This document shows positions 15,656-25,359 of a stretch of 64,000 bases of DNA, one piece after another. The DNA comes from an uncultured Oscillospiraceae bacterium (lineage in GTDB: Bacteria > Bacillota > Clostridia > Oscillospirales > Ruminococcaceae): positions 12,394-76,393 of the forward strand of contig CAJTMU010000005.1 of assembly GCA_910577365.1 (NCBI GenBank). Reading direction: 5' to 3'. The notes beneath the pieces are model-generated. The model ran no database searches, was not told the DNA's origin, and was given only the letters and a program-made list of their open reading frames with translations. The translations under genes and the position numbers were made by a program. Within the stretch, counting starts at the first letter, position 1; each line of letters begins with the position of its first letter.

Positions 15656-15684
15656 TTGACTTTTCTCACGCGTTGTGTTATAAT
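15656..15684 (+). promoter_or_regulatory. Upstream tandem promoter of the ECF sigma operon
   Basis: TTGACT at 15656-15661 and TATAAT at 15679-15684, spacer 17 bp. It is one of two consensus-grade promoters 96 bp apart. Confidence 0.75.
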
Positions 15685-15751
15685 AGTGCGTGGTACAAAT
15701 AACTCAAAGTAAATTTTATGCGGAAAAAATAAAGAAATTTTTCGTCATGAT

Positions 15752-15780
15752 TTGACAAATCCGGTGTTATGGGTTATAAT
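15752..15780 (+). promoter_or_regulatory. Downstream tandem promoter of the ECF sigma operon
   Basis: A perfect TTGACA (15752-15757) and TATAAT (15775-15780) with a 17-bp spacer. The start site near 15787 leaves a leader of about 280 nt before the sigma gene. Confidence 0.82.
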
Positions 15781-15786
15781 ATATAA

Positions 15787-16066
15787 TGTATATAAAAAGT
15801 TTATCAAGCGGCAATACGGTTAAACTATATACAACTGCCGCTGCCATCCGTGAAGAACAAAGGAAAAGGTAAACATTGTCTTTTGGACGCGCTTTTTAAA
15901 AATCTTGGCGGAATAATACCCATAAAGCGTGCGGCAATGCCGTTTTTCGGCAGGTCTGCATATTGCGCTGAAAACTTTTTGTATATTTTTCTTAAAAACT
16001 TCTGAAACTTTTTTCAAATAACCGCTGACTACTCAATTGCAAGCGGGTAAGCGAGGTGAAATCCGC
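15787..16066 (+). other. Long structured leader before the ECF sigma factor
   Basis: No gene fits this 280-base leader. It contains a perfect 7-bp long-range pair, AGCGGCA and TGCCGCT (about 15807-15842), and a small CGGC/GCCG hairpin followed by TTTTT near 15935-15950 that could act as an attenuator. It may encode a small RNA or a regulatory 5' leader. Confidence 0.4.
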
Positions 16067-16612
16067 GTGGGAAATTCCGACATTGATAGATATTTTGACT
16101 CAGTATACACAGAAACTCTCAGTTCAGTTTCACGTTTTGTAGTAAGCCACGCGGCGCGTTTCCAAGACGCGGAGGATATTATCCAGAACGTTTATACCCG
16201 ATTTTATAAGCGAATCTCCGACAAAGGCTACGATGATATCGAAAGCGCGGAGGCGTTCGTTATAAATATCGCCAAATTTGAGTGCCGTTCCTTTTTTTCG
16301 GGCTTTAAAAAGCAGAAGGACAGGGTCACGAATATGTCGGGCTTTTCCGAAGAGGAAAGCGCGGCGCTGGAAGCGGAGATGTCCAGGGATCAACAGAGCC
16401 TTGAGGACGTAATGTCGGACAAAATTCTTGCAAAGCAGATTTTTGACGACATAATAAAAAGTGATGAAACCGTAGGTAAGATTTTCTATCTGCATTTTGT
16501 ATGCGATATGAAGCTTGACGAAGTGGCACGGCAGCTTGGGCTGAATCTGTCCACGGTAAAAACAAAACTCTATCGCACAATCGAGCGGCAGAAGAAGAAA
16601 TTCGGAATTTAG
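16067..16612 (+). CDS. ECF-type RNA polymerase sigma factor
   Basis: About 181 residues from GTG 16067, which has GAGGTG eight bases upstream; a TTG at 16037 has no such site. Region 2 includes DAEDIIQNVYTRFYKR, the DAED/VQETF-like core-binding helix. Region 4 reads FVCDMKLDEVARQLGLNLSTVKTKLYRTIERQKKK, a clear helix-turn-helix for the -35 element. A variable acidic linker separates them, as in ECF factors. The next gene, 72 bp downstream, is a one-membrane-span protein that fits the anti-sigma or sensor partner. The gene stands behind two strong promoters and a long leader. Confidence 0.85.
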   Translation: MGNSDIDRYFDSVYTETLSSVSRFVVSHAARFQDAEDIIQNVYTRFYKRISDKGYDDIESAEAFVINIAKFECRSFFSGFKKQKDRVTNMSGFSEEESAALEAEMSRDQQSLEDVMSDKILAKQIFDDIIKSDETVGKIFYLHFVCDMKLDEVARQLGLNLSTVKTKLYRTIERQKKKFGI

Positions 16613-16684
16613 CTTTTATTAAACGATTTTACGGCGGCAATCGCCGCATTACAAAATAATTTTGTCGGAAGGAGGTCATGCTTT

Positions 16685-19015
16685 GTGAATAAAAACGATT
16701 TCTACAAGCAGCTTATGAGTGAATACTCGTTTGACTGTGAAAAAATTAAGTCTAATGCCAAAAAAGGCAGATTTGCAAAGCAGAGGGCTATTCCGATGTA
16801 TGTCGGCATGACCGCGGCGGCAGCGGTGCTGGTTGTTGCGGTGGGCACAACTGTTATGACAGCAGTAAGAAACAACACCCCTATAGACAGCGGCGTTGTG
16901 CTTTCTGACAGCAATGATTCCGTACTCACACCGAATGAAAGATTTGTAAAGGCGCTTGACGAGCTTCAGAAAAATGCGGAAAGCAACGAACTTAGAGATG
17001 TAATGGTAACATTCAGCGCTCCTCTTGCTCCGGCGGATGCGAAAGCGGTGCTGACAGCATATGCTGACGGAAATATTCCCGTTAAAAAGCTGTATTTTAC
17101 GGACGGGACCGAAGCTTCCGGAAAAGAGCAGGTTGAGGAAGGGTTCAAAAGCGGTCAGCAGATAAGCGGCGCTGTTGTAAACTGCGCGGGATACGTCATG
17201 GCTTCCATTACCAACGACAGCCGTGTTCTTATTGTTGAAAATTATTCGGCTGACATGACCTCCCCCATAGATACCAATGCGGTGGATAGCGATATTGTAA
17301 ACGTGCCCGATAATACGAACGTACCCGACGACAGCACACCTATCGTTCCGGGCGATGAATCGGCAGACAGCATTGATGGCAGCACTACAAGCGATATTGA
17401 TACATCTGACAGTGAGACTCTTGAGAGTTACGACAGTCCCGATACCTCCGATGTATCCGAGCCCTCAAGCGACGTGAGCATTGATACAAGTGATCCCGTT
17501 TCAGAAGAAACAAGCGATATCAGCTCCTCCGAACTGCCGGAAAGCACCGATACTCCCACAATAAATCCTCCGGAGCCTCCGCAGACCACACCTGACAGCT
17601 CAACGAACGCAACACAGGAGCCGACGATTCCCACCGAAACTCAGCCCGAAAAGCTGCCCGATGGTGTGACACTGCCCGAAGGCATAGATAGATTCTCATA
17701 TGAAACCATAAATCTGGGTGCAAAGGAAGCGTTCTTTATGAACGACAGAACTTTCTTTGTCCGCACACCGTATCAAGTGCAGATGTACACCTTTAACGGC
17801 ACGGAGGAAAGACTTCTCACCGCGGAGGACTGCGACAACGCCGAAGTATGCTGGATATCCGAAAACGGTGACAGCCTTATTGTTTCGGCTGTCGGGGATA
17901 ACGGAATGCGCAACCGTCTGCTGTACGTGGACGCCAACGGTGAACGGATCACCGACCTGAACGCTGTCGATACCGTTATGGACGGCACGCTTAAGGGCGT
18001 AGGCTATAACGCGGATTCCGGTCTGTTAGTGATGAATATACTGGAAAACGGCAAGTATTATGTATGTGCTGTTGATTTTAATGGCGGAGAGCCGGATTAT
18101 TACTCAACCAGTTTTGAATCCTCATCGCCCATAACTCTTATGGCAGCGAACGAAACTGATATATATTTCTCGGTAGCGGACGGTGCACTGGTTCAGATAT
18201 ATGAGGTCAACGCCATAAGCGGCACTTCAAAGCTTATTAAAACCTATGAAAACAATCCCGTAATATCCTCCAATCTTTCGTTTACTCACGGAATAATCTC
18301 ACCGTCAAGCGCTGCAATAACCGGCAGCACCGAGATATTTGACCCGCAGACACGTTCCTTTACAACAGTAGGTGGAACAGATATATCGGTTAATTTCGGC
18401 ACAAACAAGCATAGCTTTATGTCAGGAGGAAGCTGCTATACCATTAGCGGAGGCAGCATAAGCCCTGCGGGCGGAACAACAATCCTTGGACGCATCGATT
18501 ACAAAAAGAGCGCTTCCTCGCTGTATGCAGCATCGGTTTCGGGTGGTATGGTCCGCATTAGAAACAGCATATACAGTGCAAAAGTAAGAAACGGCGGACT
18601 GACTTTTGGGGAACTTTCTGATAGCGCTTCCGCTCAGATAAGAGCGGCTGTGAACGGCGCTCTCGCGGTGAACAATCTTATCGCGCAGGGCAGCTATGAG
18701 AGATGCGGCGTTGCCTCTGCACAGGAGCTTTCGCAATGCATTGACTGCTATTACTCCGAAAGTGCGGCAAACGCACTGCGCAGCAGATGTGGTATCTCTC
18801 CGATGGGCGGAGCAATGAAATACAACGGTGCAGGTCTTGTTTCAGCAAATGTTTATGATACTGTCCTTAGCTTAAGCGAAAGCGGCAACACCGCAAGCGG
18901 TATACTTTATGTAAAGGCGGGCAACTATGGCGGCAAAGCTGGATATGTTTCATACAGCATAAAGCTGGTAAACGAAAACGGACGCTGGCAGGTTGATTGT
19001 GTACTCGCAAATTAA
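16685..19015 (+). CDS. Single-pass membrane protein, probable anti-sigma/sensor partner
   Basis: 776 residues starting at GTG 16685 with GGAGG nine bases upstream. Layout: a short basic cytoplasmic N-terminus (1-36), one membrane span (about 37-60), an extracellular domain (60-190), a long Asp/Ser/Thr/Pro linker (about 195-325), and a beta-rich C-terminal part (about 335-776) that reads like a propeller or DUF5050-type repeat. The topology and gene order after an ECF sigma factor match RsgI-like or other trans-membrane anti-sigma proteins of fibre-degrading Clostridia, whose outer domain senses the surroundings. Sigma binding by the first 36 residues is inference. A carbohydrate-binding module is not recognisable. 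Confidence 0.68.
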   Translation: MNKNDFYKQLMSEYSFDCEKIKSNAKKGRFAKQRAIPMYVGMTAAAAVLVVAVGTTVMTAVRNNTPIDSGVVLSDSNDSVLTPNERFVKALDELQKNAESNELRDVMVTFSAPLAPADAKAVLTAYADGNIPVKKLYFTDGTEASGKEQVEEGFKSGQQISGAVVNCAGYVMASITNDSRVLIVENYSADMTSPIDTNAVDSDIVNVPDNTNVPDDSTPIVPGDESADSIDGSTTSDIDTSDSETLESYDSPDTSDVSEPSSDVSIDTSDPVSEETSDISSSELPESTDTPTINPPEPPQTTPDSSTNATQEPTIPTETQPEKLPDGVTLPEGIDRFSYETINLGAKEAFFMNDRTFFVRTPYQVQMYTFNGTEERLLTAEDCDNAEVCWISENGDSLIVSAVGDNGMRNRLLYVDANGERITDLNAVDTVMDGTLKGVGYNADSGLLVMNILENGKYYVCAVDFNGGEPDYYSTSFESSSPITLMAANETDIYFSVADGALVQIYEVNAISGTSKLIKTYENNPVISSNLSFTHGIISPSSAAITGSTEIFDPQTRSFTTVGGTDISVNFGTNKHSFMSGGSCYTISGGSISPAGGTTILGRIDYKKSASSLYAASVSGGMVRIRNSIYSAKVRNGGLTFGELSDSASAQIRAAVNGALAVNNLIAQGSYERCGVASAQELSQCIDCYYSESAANALRSRCGISPMGGAMKYNGAGLVSANVYDTVLSLSESGNTASGILYVKAGNYGGKAGYVSYSIKLVNENGRWQVDCVLAN

Positions 19016-19029
19016 ATTGTTTATAATCT

Positions 19030-19062
19030 CGTCCGCGAAATATTGCGGGCGGGATTTTTTTT
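19030..19062 (+). terminator. Terminator of the sigma/anti-sigma operon
   Basis: GTCCGC and GCGGGC form a short stem around an 8-nt loop, followed by GGGA and a run of eight T. It begins about 15 bp after the stop. Confidence 0.72.
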
Positions 19063-19105
19063 ATAGTTCAGAAAATTTTCAAACAGGGGAAGGTGTAAAG
19101 GTACA

Positions 19106-19750
19106 ATGTATTTAGATAATATAAAAATCAAGGATATGGATATTATACTTAATAAAAATACCACCTTGTCTCGTTTTTATCCGCTGATACCGTTGAAAAA
19201 TACCATTATTGAAAGATTGTTAAAAAGCGGTACCCTTTTGAAATCTCAATATGATGAAATTTACGATTCCAATATTGACGAAATAAGAAGAATCACGGGT
19301 ATGAGTGAAGGGGTAGACGAATGCTTTCATTCCGCTCTTCACTTGCATGATTTTAAAAACAGAAGCATAAGTGAATTTAAATCCATAAGTCCTGATATAA
19401 TTTCAGCGGTTCGCGCGAATGGGTATAAGAAAACATTGGATATTATAAATCTTGCTTCCGAAAAAAGTATCAATGAAATGGCAGAGCTTTTAAATATCAG
19501 CAACGTCGATACTCAAAGATTGTGTGCAATGTGTCATCTAATGAGGCTTCCCGGGGTAAAGGATACACGAGCGAGTTTGTATTATGACTCCGGACTGCGA
19601 AGTTTAGACGATTTCGCAAGCAGTACAACAGATAAAATCCTTGAAAAAGTTTCGGACTATATTGCCAAATCCAAATGCGGTAAAAGCGTACCACAAAGAA
19701 AAGAGATTGAGACGCAAATTGCGGTAAGCAGAGTTCTTTCCGCATTATAA
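19106..19750 (+). CDS. Helix-hairpin-helix protein resembling DUF4332
   Basis: A 214-residue, Lys-rich, AT-rich gene. The C-terminal half contains MRLPGVKDTRASLYYDSGLRSLDDFA, the (L/V)PGV-x-x-xxA-x-x-LYxxGxxSxxDxA pattern of helix-hairpin-helix domains such as DUF4332. A similar weaker repeat (ISPDIISAVRANGYKKTLDII) lies before it. Such domains bind DNA backbone or proteins without sequence specificity. No catalytic part is visible. AAGGTG lies upstream of the ATG. Base composition differs from the neighbours, which may indicate transfer. Confidence 0.6.
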   Translation: MYLDNIKIKDMDIILNKNTTLSRFYPLIPLKNTIIERLLKSGTLLKSQYDEIYDSNIDEIRRITGMSEGVDECFHSALHLHDFKNRSISEFKSISPDIISAVRANGYKKTLDIINLASEKSINEMAELLNISNVDTQRLCAMCHLMRLPGVKDTRASLYYDSGLRSLDDFASSTTDKILEKVSDYIAKSKCGKSVPQRKEIETQIAVSRVLSAL

Positions 19751-19840
19751 TAAAATAAATTTTTATATAGTCGCAACAATTGTTGGGATTATTTTGCATA
19801 AATATTACGCGTGTGTATTTTATTTTTATTAAAACAGAAA

Positions 19841-19875
19841 CTCCCCAAGCCTTTAACAGCTTGGGAAGTTGTTTT
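19841..19875. terminator. Bidirectional terminator between convergent genes
   Basis: CTCCCCAAGC (19841-19850) pairs with GCTTGGGAAG (19859-19868). T-rich sequence follows on the plus strand and A-rich sequence precedes it, giving a U-rich tail on the minus strand. It serves the gene at 19106 and glgD. Confidence 0.8.
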
Positions 19876-19904
19876 CTCAATATAGTTTAAACGCCAGTTG
19901 TGAA

Positions 19905-21029
19905 TTATACTACCGCGCCCTTGGTGATATAAACGGGGTAATCTATCGTGCCTGTGATTGCGCGGTTTTTGGTGATGGTTACCTCCTTGTCGGCAATAGC
20001 GTCAATAAAGGACGCCTTTTCCTCGATAACCGCACCCTGCATAACTATGCTGTTCTTGATAACAGCGCCCTTTCCTACCTTTACGCCGCGGAAAAGCACA
20101 GAGTTCTCTACCGTACCCTCGATAATGCAGCCGTCCGCGATAAGCGAGTCCTTAACGGAGCAGTCAATGCCGTACTTTGCTGGAGCAACGTCACGCACCT
20201 TGGTGTATATAGGTTTCTTGAGGGAGAACACCTCGCGGCATATATCGCGGTTCTTGATATCCATAGTCGCTTTATAGTAGGTCTTCATGCTGTCAATTAT
20301 CTCGAAATAACCCTCATATTTGTAGCCCATTATCTTGTAATCGTGCAGCTTGTGCTGGAGAATATCCGTTTCAAAGCTGTAAAGGCTGCGGCAAAGGCTC
20401 TCACGGATAATGTCCTCAAGGAATCTTCTGCGCATTACATATATGTTCAGCGCCACATTCATCTCACCGCTCATAGCGGGTCTTGCCAGAACATCGTATA
20501 CGGTGTTGTCCTCGTTTACGCAAAGAACCGTCTGCACTGCGGCCCTCTCCGCGGTATATACGCCCCTTCCGTAAACGCAGGTGATGTCCGCGCCGTTCTT
20601 GTCATGGAAGTCGATTATAGGCTTTATATCCATGTTTGCGATAACATTGCTGTCCGCCATTACAACATATTCGGTGTTGGATTCTTGTATGAACTCCAGC
20701 GCTCCTGATAGTGCCTCCATTCTGCCGCGGTACATTCCGCTGCCTTCTCTGCCGTAAGGAGGCAGAATGTGAAGTCCGCCCGTCTTGCGTGCAAGATCCC
20801 ACTCGCTGCCCATTCCGAGGTGGTTCATCAGCGAGTAATAATTCTGCTTTGTAATTATTCCTACTTGGGTGATTCCCGAATTAACCATGCTCGACAGAGG
20901 AAAATCAATCAGACGATATTTGCTTCCGAAAGGAACGCTTGCCATTGCTCTTGCCTTTGTCAGCTCGGGGAGGGTCTGTTCGTGCATATTCGCGAAAATC
21001 AGCCCCAATACGTTAGCCATACCTGCCAT
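19905..21029 (-). CDS. glgD: Glucose-1-phosphate adenylyltransferase, GlgD subunit
   Basis: 374 residues related to ADP-glucose pyrophosphorylase. The nucleotidyltransferase part carries KARAMASVPFGSKYRLIDFPLSS, but the N-terminal GG-x-G-x-R pyrophosphorylase loop of GlgC is replaced by LIFANMHEQTLPEL. This loss defines GlgD, the partner lacking a normal catalytic loop. A left-handed beta-helix C-terminus shows the (I/V)xxSVLxxGVxVGxGAxIxxSIV hexapeptide pattern. It lies 23 bp after glgC, third gene of glgBCD, and should form a heteromer with GlgC to regulate glycogen synthesis. Confidence 0.9.
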   Translation of the reverse strand: MAGMANVLGLIFANMHEQTLPELTKARAMASVPFGSKYRLIDFPLSSMVNSGITQVGIITKQNYYSLMNHLGMGSEWDLARKTGGLHILPPYGREGSGMYRGRMEALSGALEFIQESNTEYVVMADSNVIANMDIKPIIDFHDKNGADITCVYGRGVYTAERAAVQTVLCVNEDNTVYDVLARPAMSGEMNVALNIYVMRRRFLEDIIRESLCRSLYSFETDILQHKLHDYKIMGYKYEGYFEIIDSMKTYYKATMDIKNRDICREVFSLKKPIYTKVRDVAPAKYGIDCSVKDSLIADGCIIEGTVENSVLFRGVKVGKGAVIKNSIVMQGAVIEEKASFIDAIADKEVTITKNRAITGTIDYPVYITKGAVV

Positions 21030-21052
21030 GTCAATATTATCCTTTCTTTCAA

Positions 21053-22258
21053 TTAAATGTCCTTAGATATCATAGCCTTTGGAGGAGCGACCGCTTTGTC
21101 TGATACGTTTACATGATGTCCGATGACCGCGACGCCCCACTGCGACTTGTCCTCGATAAGCTCGGGACGCTCGCCGATATGCGCGCCCTCTCCAATTACG
21201 CAGTCCTCGCCCACAATGGCATACTCTATTACCGCGCCTTTCTTTATAACGGAGTTAGGCATTATGATACTGTCGCGCACAATCGCGCCCTCCTCAACGG
21301 TTACTCCCGCGAACAACACCGAGAAGTCTATCATACCGTTGATTTCGCAGCCCTCGGCTATCATGGAATTCTCTATCCGGCTGCTTGCTCCCGCATAGTG
21401 GGGCGGCATAACGGGGTTGCGGGAATATATCTTCCAGCTGTCGTCCAGCAAATCAAGCGGAACCTTAGGATCAAGAACGTCCATATTAGCTTCCCACAAA
21501 GAGTCGATTGTTCCTACGTCCTTCCAGTAGCCGTCAAAGTGGTAAGCCATCATCTTTTCCTTATTGTCCAACATTGAGGGGATAATATTTTTTCCGAAGT
21601 CCTTTGTAGCATCAGTATCGTTTTCGTTGTCAATAAGATACTTTCTCAGCTTGCTCCAAGTGAAAACATAGATACCCATTGAAGCAAGGTTTGATTTCGG
21701 CTCCTTGGGTTTCTCGGCAAACTCGTAGATCGAACCGTCCGCGTTAGCACTCATTATGCCAAAGCGGGAAGCCTCTTCCCACGGAACTTCCAGCACCGCG
21801 ATGGTTGCGTCTGCCTCAGTCTGCTTATGGAAATCCACCATTTTCCCGTAATTCATTTTGTATATATGGTCTCCCGAAAGAATAACCACATATTCGGGAT
21901 TGTATCTGTCCACAAAGCTTATATTCTGATAGATAGCGTTTGCCGTACCTGAATACCATGATTTGCCCGATGCGGTTTCATAGGGCGGGAGAACATGAAC
22001 TCCTCCATGTGCGCGGTTAAGACCCCACGGCTGCCCGTTTCCGATATACTCGTTAAGCACCATAGGCTGATACTGGGTCAGCACGCCCACCGTGTCAATG
22101 CCCGAATTTACGCAGTTGGACAACGGGAAATCGATGATCCTGTACTTGCCGCCGTAGGGAACGGCAGGCTTTGCCATATCCTGCGTCAGCGCGTAAAGGC
22201 GGCTGCCCTGCCCTCCGGCAAGCAGCATGGCTACACATTCTTTTTTGATGTGATTCAT
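21053..22258 (-). CDS. glgC: Glucose-1-phosphate adenylyltransferase (ADP-glucose synthase)
   Basis: 401 residues, normal GlgC length. The catalytic loop is LAGGQGSRLYALT, followed by KPAVPYGGKYRIIDFPLSNC. GDHIYKMNY is the metal-binding region, and FAEKPKEPKS and YWKDVGTIDSLWEAN follow. The C-terminal beta-helix has repeated SVLFAGVTVEEGAIVRDSIIMP-type turns. It makes ADP-glucose from glucose-1-phosphate and ATP. The ATG at 22258 has AGGAGG upstream; an extended frame to 22297 lacks one. It stands between glgB (82 bp) and glgD (23 bp) on one transcript. Confidence 0.93.
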   Translation of the reverse strand: MNHIKKECVAMLLAGGQGSRLYALTQDMAKPAVPYGGKYRIIDFPLSNCVNSGIDTVGVLTQYQPMVLNEYIGNGQPWGLNRAHGGVHVLPPYETASGKSWYSGTANAIYQNISFVDRYNPEYVVILSGDHIYKMNYGKMVDFHKQTEADATIAVLEVPWEEASRFGIMSANADGSIYEFAEKPKEPKSNLASMGIYVFTWSKLRKYLIDNENDTDATKDFGKNIIPSMLDNKEKMMAYHFDGYWKDVGTIDSLWEANMDVLDPKVPLDLLDDSWKIYSRNPVMPPHYAGASSRIENSMIAEGCEINGMIDFSVLFAGVTVEEGAIVRDSIIMPNSVIKKGAVIEYAIVGEDCVIGEGAHIGERPELIEDKSQWGVAVIGHHVNVSDKAVAPPKAMISKDI

Positions 22259-22339
22259 ATCTTTCCTCCTGTTTGATTTTGAAAATTGCCGAAACAAACG
22301 GCATTTATTTGACTTTTGGGAACATTCCCATCATAAACC

Positions 22340-24406
22340 TTATTTTTTGTCCTTGCCGGACTTTGCCGATTCGGAATTGCCAGCCTGCTTTACGGTTTTT
22401 TCGGGTTTGGAACATTGAACGGAATTTTCCGACTTAACCGCGGTATCCGCCTTGACTTCAACAGTCTCCGAAATATCCGGCGCTTCTTCCTCGGCAATCT
22501 CGGAGGGCGCTGTACGCTTGTTCTTTATTTCAAAGAACATAACGGACATAGGAGGAAGATCTAAGCTAATACGATACTGCTCATTATGCATCGGTTGTTC
22601 CTTGGCGGTGACAGTACCGTTGGTTATGCCGCTGCCGCCGAATTTCACATCGTCGGAATTGAATACCTCCGCATAATCCGCATAAAAGGGAACACCCATC
22701 TCGTATATCTCATGACGCACTGGTTGGAAATTGCACACAACAATTATCTCTTCACCGGAGCGTGAAATTCTTCTGAACGCTATAACACTGTTTGTGCTGT
22801 CGTCGCTTATTATCCAATGGAATCCATCCCAGCTGGTATCGCATTCCCACAGCGCGGGCGCGGCTTTATAGAATTTGTTAAGCGCCTTGACATACTCATG
22901 CAGCTTGTAGTGAGGCTCAAACTCCAGCACCTCCCAGTCAAGCTGGGTCTGGAAATTCCACTCCTTATACTGAGCAAATTCCTGCCCCATAAACATGAGC
23001 TTTTTGCCGGGGTGCGCCGCCATATATCCCAGAAACGTTCTCAGCGAATTGAAGCGGAACTCGCGGGGACCGCCCATCTTATCCAGCATTGAGCATTTTC
23101 CGTACACCACCTCGTCGTGGCTTATCGGAAGTATATAATTCTCCGAGAAAGCATAGTAGAACGAGAAAGTCACGAGATTGTGATTATAGGGTCTGCCGAG
23201 CGGGTCCATGCTCATGTATTTGAGCATATCGTTCATCCAGCCCATGTTCCACTTGAAGTTGAAGCCCAACCCACCTATATCCGCGGGTTTTGTTACCATC
23301 GGCCACGCGGTGGACTCCTCCGCTATCATCATTATCTTTGGGTGCTCTCTGAACAGCGCCGCGTTCAGCTTCTGCAAAAACGCCACCGCTTCAAGATTGT
23401 GGTTTCCTCCCTCATTGTTGGGACGCCACTCGCCGTCGCGCCTGTCGTAATCCAGATACAGCATGGAAGCCACGGCGTCAACGCGCAGACCGTCGATATG
23501 ATATTTCTCTATCCAATAATTGGCGTTGGATACAAGGAAGCTCTGCACCTCGGGCTTGCCCCAGTCGAAAACGTGTGTGCCCCAGTTCTTGTGCTCACGC
23601 TTAAGGGGATCCTGATACTCATAAAGGCTTTGACCATCAAACTCATACAGACCTGCCGCGTCCTTTGGGAAATGCGCGGGTACCCAGTCAATGATCACTC
23701 CGATGCCGGCATTGTGGCACTTGTTCACAAAACTCATGAAATCGAATGGAGTGCCAAAACGCGAGGTAGGCGCATAATACCCTATCTGCTGATATCCCCA
23801 TGAGCCGTCGAAAGGATATTCTCCTATCGGCATAAGCTCTATATGAGTATACCCCATCTCCGTGATGTACGGGATAAGCTCGTCAGCCATGCGGTTGTAA
23901 TCGTAGAATTTGTCGCCATCCTTGCGCCATGAGCCTATGTTTATCTCATATATGTTCGCGGCGCTGTCATAGAGATTTTTCTCGGAAAGCTCCTGCATAT
24001 ACTTATCGTCGGTCCATTTGAAACCGTCTAAATCAAAAAACTTGGTCGCTGTGTTCGGGCGGGTTTCCATATGATAACCGTAGGGATCGGCCTTCAGCTT
24101 GATAAGCCCGTCAAGGCTTTCAACGCTGTACTTATAGTTATCAAACTGCTTTATTCCCTCGATAAACAGCTCCCATATGCCGCCGTCGCTTATCTTGTTC
24201 ATGTACCCCTTGGTGCGGTCCCAGTGGTTAAAGTCCCCCACAACGCTTACAGTGCGCGCGTGAGGCGCCCACACCCTGAATACAACGCCTGACTTCCCGT
24301 CCGCAGTTTCCTTATGCGATCCGAAAAAATCATAGGCGTGCGCATTCTCGCCGTTGTGGAACAAATACAGCGGGACATTATACTTATCGGGTACAATAAT
24401 AGCCAT
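22340..24406 (-). CDS. glgB: 1,4-alpha-glucan branching enzyme (GH13)
   Basis: 688 residues. The N-terminal CBM48 module contains FRVWAPHARTVSVVGDFNHW. The GH13 barrel shows the nucleophile region DGLRVDAVASMLYLDY, the acid/base segment IAEESTAWP, and SHDEVVYGK. The Pfam-typical WGYQQIGYYAPTSRFG precedes these. A C-terminal beta domain ends in PPMSVMFFEI, followed by a low-complexity Glu/Lys/Ser tail of about 50 residues that most GlgB proteins lack. It adds alpha-1,6 branches to glycogen. First gene of glgBCD, behind the minus-strand promoter at 24753-24781. Confidence 0.93.
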   Translation of the reverse strand: MAIIVPDKYNVPLYLFHNGENAHAYDFFGSHKETADGKSGVVFRVWAPHARTVSVVGDFNHWDRTKGYMNKISDGGIWELFIEGIKQFDNYKYSVESLDGLIKLKADPYGYHMETRPNTATKFFDLDGFKWTDDKYMQELSEKNLYDSAANIYEINIGSWRKDGDKFYDYNRMADELIPYITEMGYTHIELMPIGEYPFDGSWGYQQIGYYAPTSRFGTPFDFMSFVNKCHNAGIGVIIDWVPAHFPKDAAGLYEFDGQSLYEYQDPLKREHKNWGTHVFDWGKPEVQSFLVSNANYWIEKYHIDGLRVDAVASMLYLDYDRRDGEWRPNNEGGNHNLEAVAFLQKLNAALFREHPKIMMIAEESTAWPMVTKPADIGGLGFNFKWNMGWMNDMLKYMSMDPLGRPYNHNLVTFSFYYAFSENYILPISHDEVVYGKCSMLDKMGGPREFRFNSLRTFLGYMAAHPGKKLMFMGQEFAQYKEWNFQTQLDWEVLEFEPHYKLHEYVKALNKFYKAAPALWECDTSWDGFHWIISDDSTNSVIAFRRISRSGEEIIVVCNFQPVRHEIYEMGVPFYADYAEVFNSDDVKFGGSGITNGTVTAKEQPMHNEQYRISLDLPPMSVMFFEIKNKRTAPSEIAEEEAPDISETVEVKADTAVKSENSVQCSKPEKTVKQAGNSESAKSGKDKK

Positions 24407-24429
24407 TTAAATTACCTCCTTATTAATGC

Positions 24430-24534
24430 GAATTTTCCGCACCGCGCTAACGCTTTTGCGTTTGCGATAGCTCGTTGGCAAAGCTCCACTCCGCTTCGCT
24501 CCGTTACTTTTTACCAACGGCTTGCGGAAAATTC
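24430..24534. repeat. Inverted-repeat-bounded intergenic element in the glgB leader
   Basis: Bounded by GAATTTTCCGC and GCGGAAAATTC. Sequence just outside (CATGCG-TGG-CGGTCACTTTACG) matches the 3' part of the family-1 element at 51628-51912. It would be transcribed in the long glgB leader and fold as a long hairpin. Confidence 0.5.
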
Positions 24535-24752
24535 ATGCGTGGGCGGTCACTTTACGGCAACATTCGACGCCTTTGCCGCACAATTTTCTCACAGATTGCG
24601 GAAAGCCGCGCCGATGTCAGCGAGCTTTGTTTAATCACTTGATCTCACAATGATATGCATATTGTCTATGCCTGCCATCTTTTCCGTTTGTTGCCTTTTT
24701 TCGTATCATTTTTCACAAAAATGCACCAAACTTTAGATGTTTCATTGTTAAT

Positions 24753-24781
24753 ATTTTACCACATTATTAAAGATTTTTCAA
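24753..24781 (-). promoter_or_regulatory. Probable glgBCD promoter
   Basis: On the minus strand TTGAAA (24781-24776), a 17-bp spacer and TAAAAT (24758-24753). It lies about 345 bp upstream of glgB, so the leader includes the repeat at 24430-24534. Confidence 0.6.
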
Positions 24782-24789
24782 TAGATTTG

Positions 24790-25355
24790 TTGACAATTCA
24801 TACACTTTGACGTTTTTGTGTAATCGTTTTTATGCATTTTGCACACAAAAATTTGCCTTTATTGCCATCTACTTAGATAAAAGACTAACAAAAATTCACA
24901 CAAGTGGTTTAACTACGGAAAATTTTGATTAAAGTTTTCGCTTTTACAGCCTGTACTGTCACACAAAATTTAAAATTAATTTGTCACATCTGCATACCTC
25001 TCATTTTTACCAAGCGACGAAATTGCACAAGACAAGATTACATTATACGATTTAGGTAATATCTGAAAACAAAGAAATTTAATACAATTTTGCTAAATAT
25101 GTGACGATTTAAAGGGGGAAAGTACAGAAATTCTTTTGTGTTCCGGGTATTTTTGACACAGAAAGCGTCCGCAATTAGTAGAAATTGTGATTTATCAGAT
25201 AGCCAATAGTTAAAGCTCACACAAATTATATAATAACGCGTTTGCGTGTAAAAATAGGTTTTGACCATCGTAGAATCAAACTAAAAAGCAAAATCTAAAA
25301 TATAGGGCAGTTTTTGTTCATAAGAAGGCAAATCCAAAATGCTACATAAGATTTT
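24790..25355. other. AT-rich gap between glgB and spoIIE, no gene recognised
   Basis: About 570 bases of AT-rich sequence with runs of A and T. A 76-codon minus-strand frame at 25038-25268 has odd composition (Phe, Tyr, Ile, Asn rich) and no ribosome-binding site, so I do not call it. Confidence 0.6.
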
Positions 25356-25359
25356 CTCA

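Noticed and set aside
25038..25268. A 76-codon AT-rich minus-strand frame
   Set aside because: Composition is random-like (Phe, Tyr, Ile, Asn) and there is no ribosome-binding site or promoter relation.
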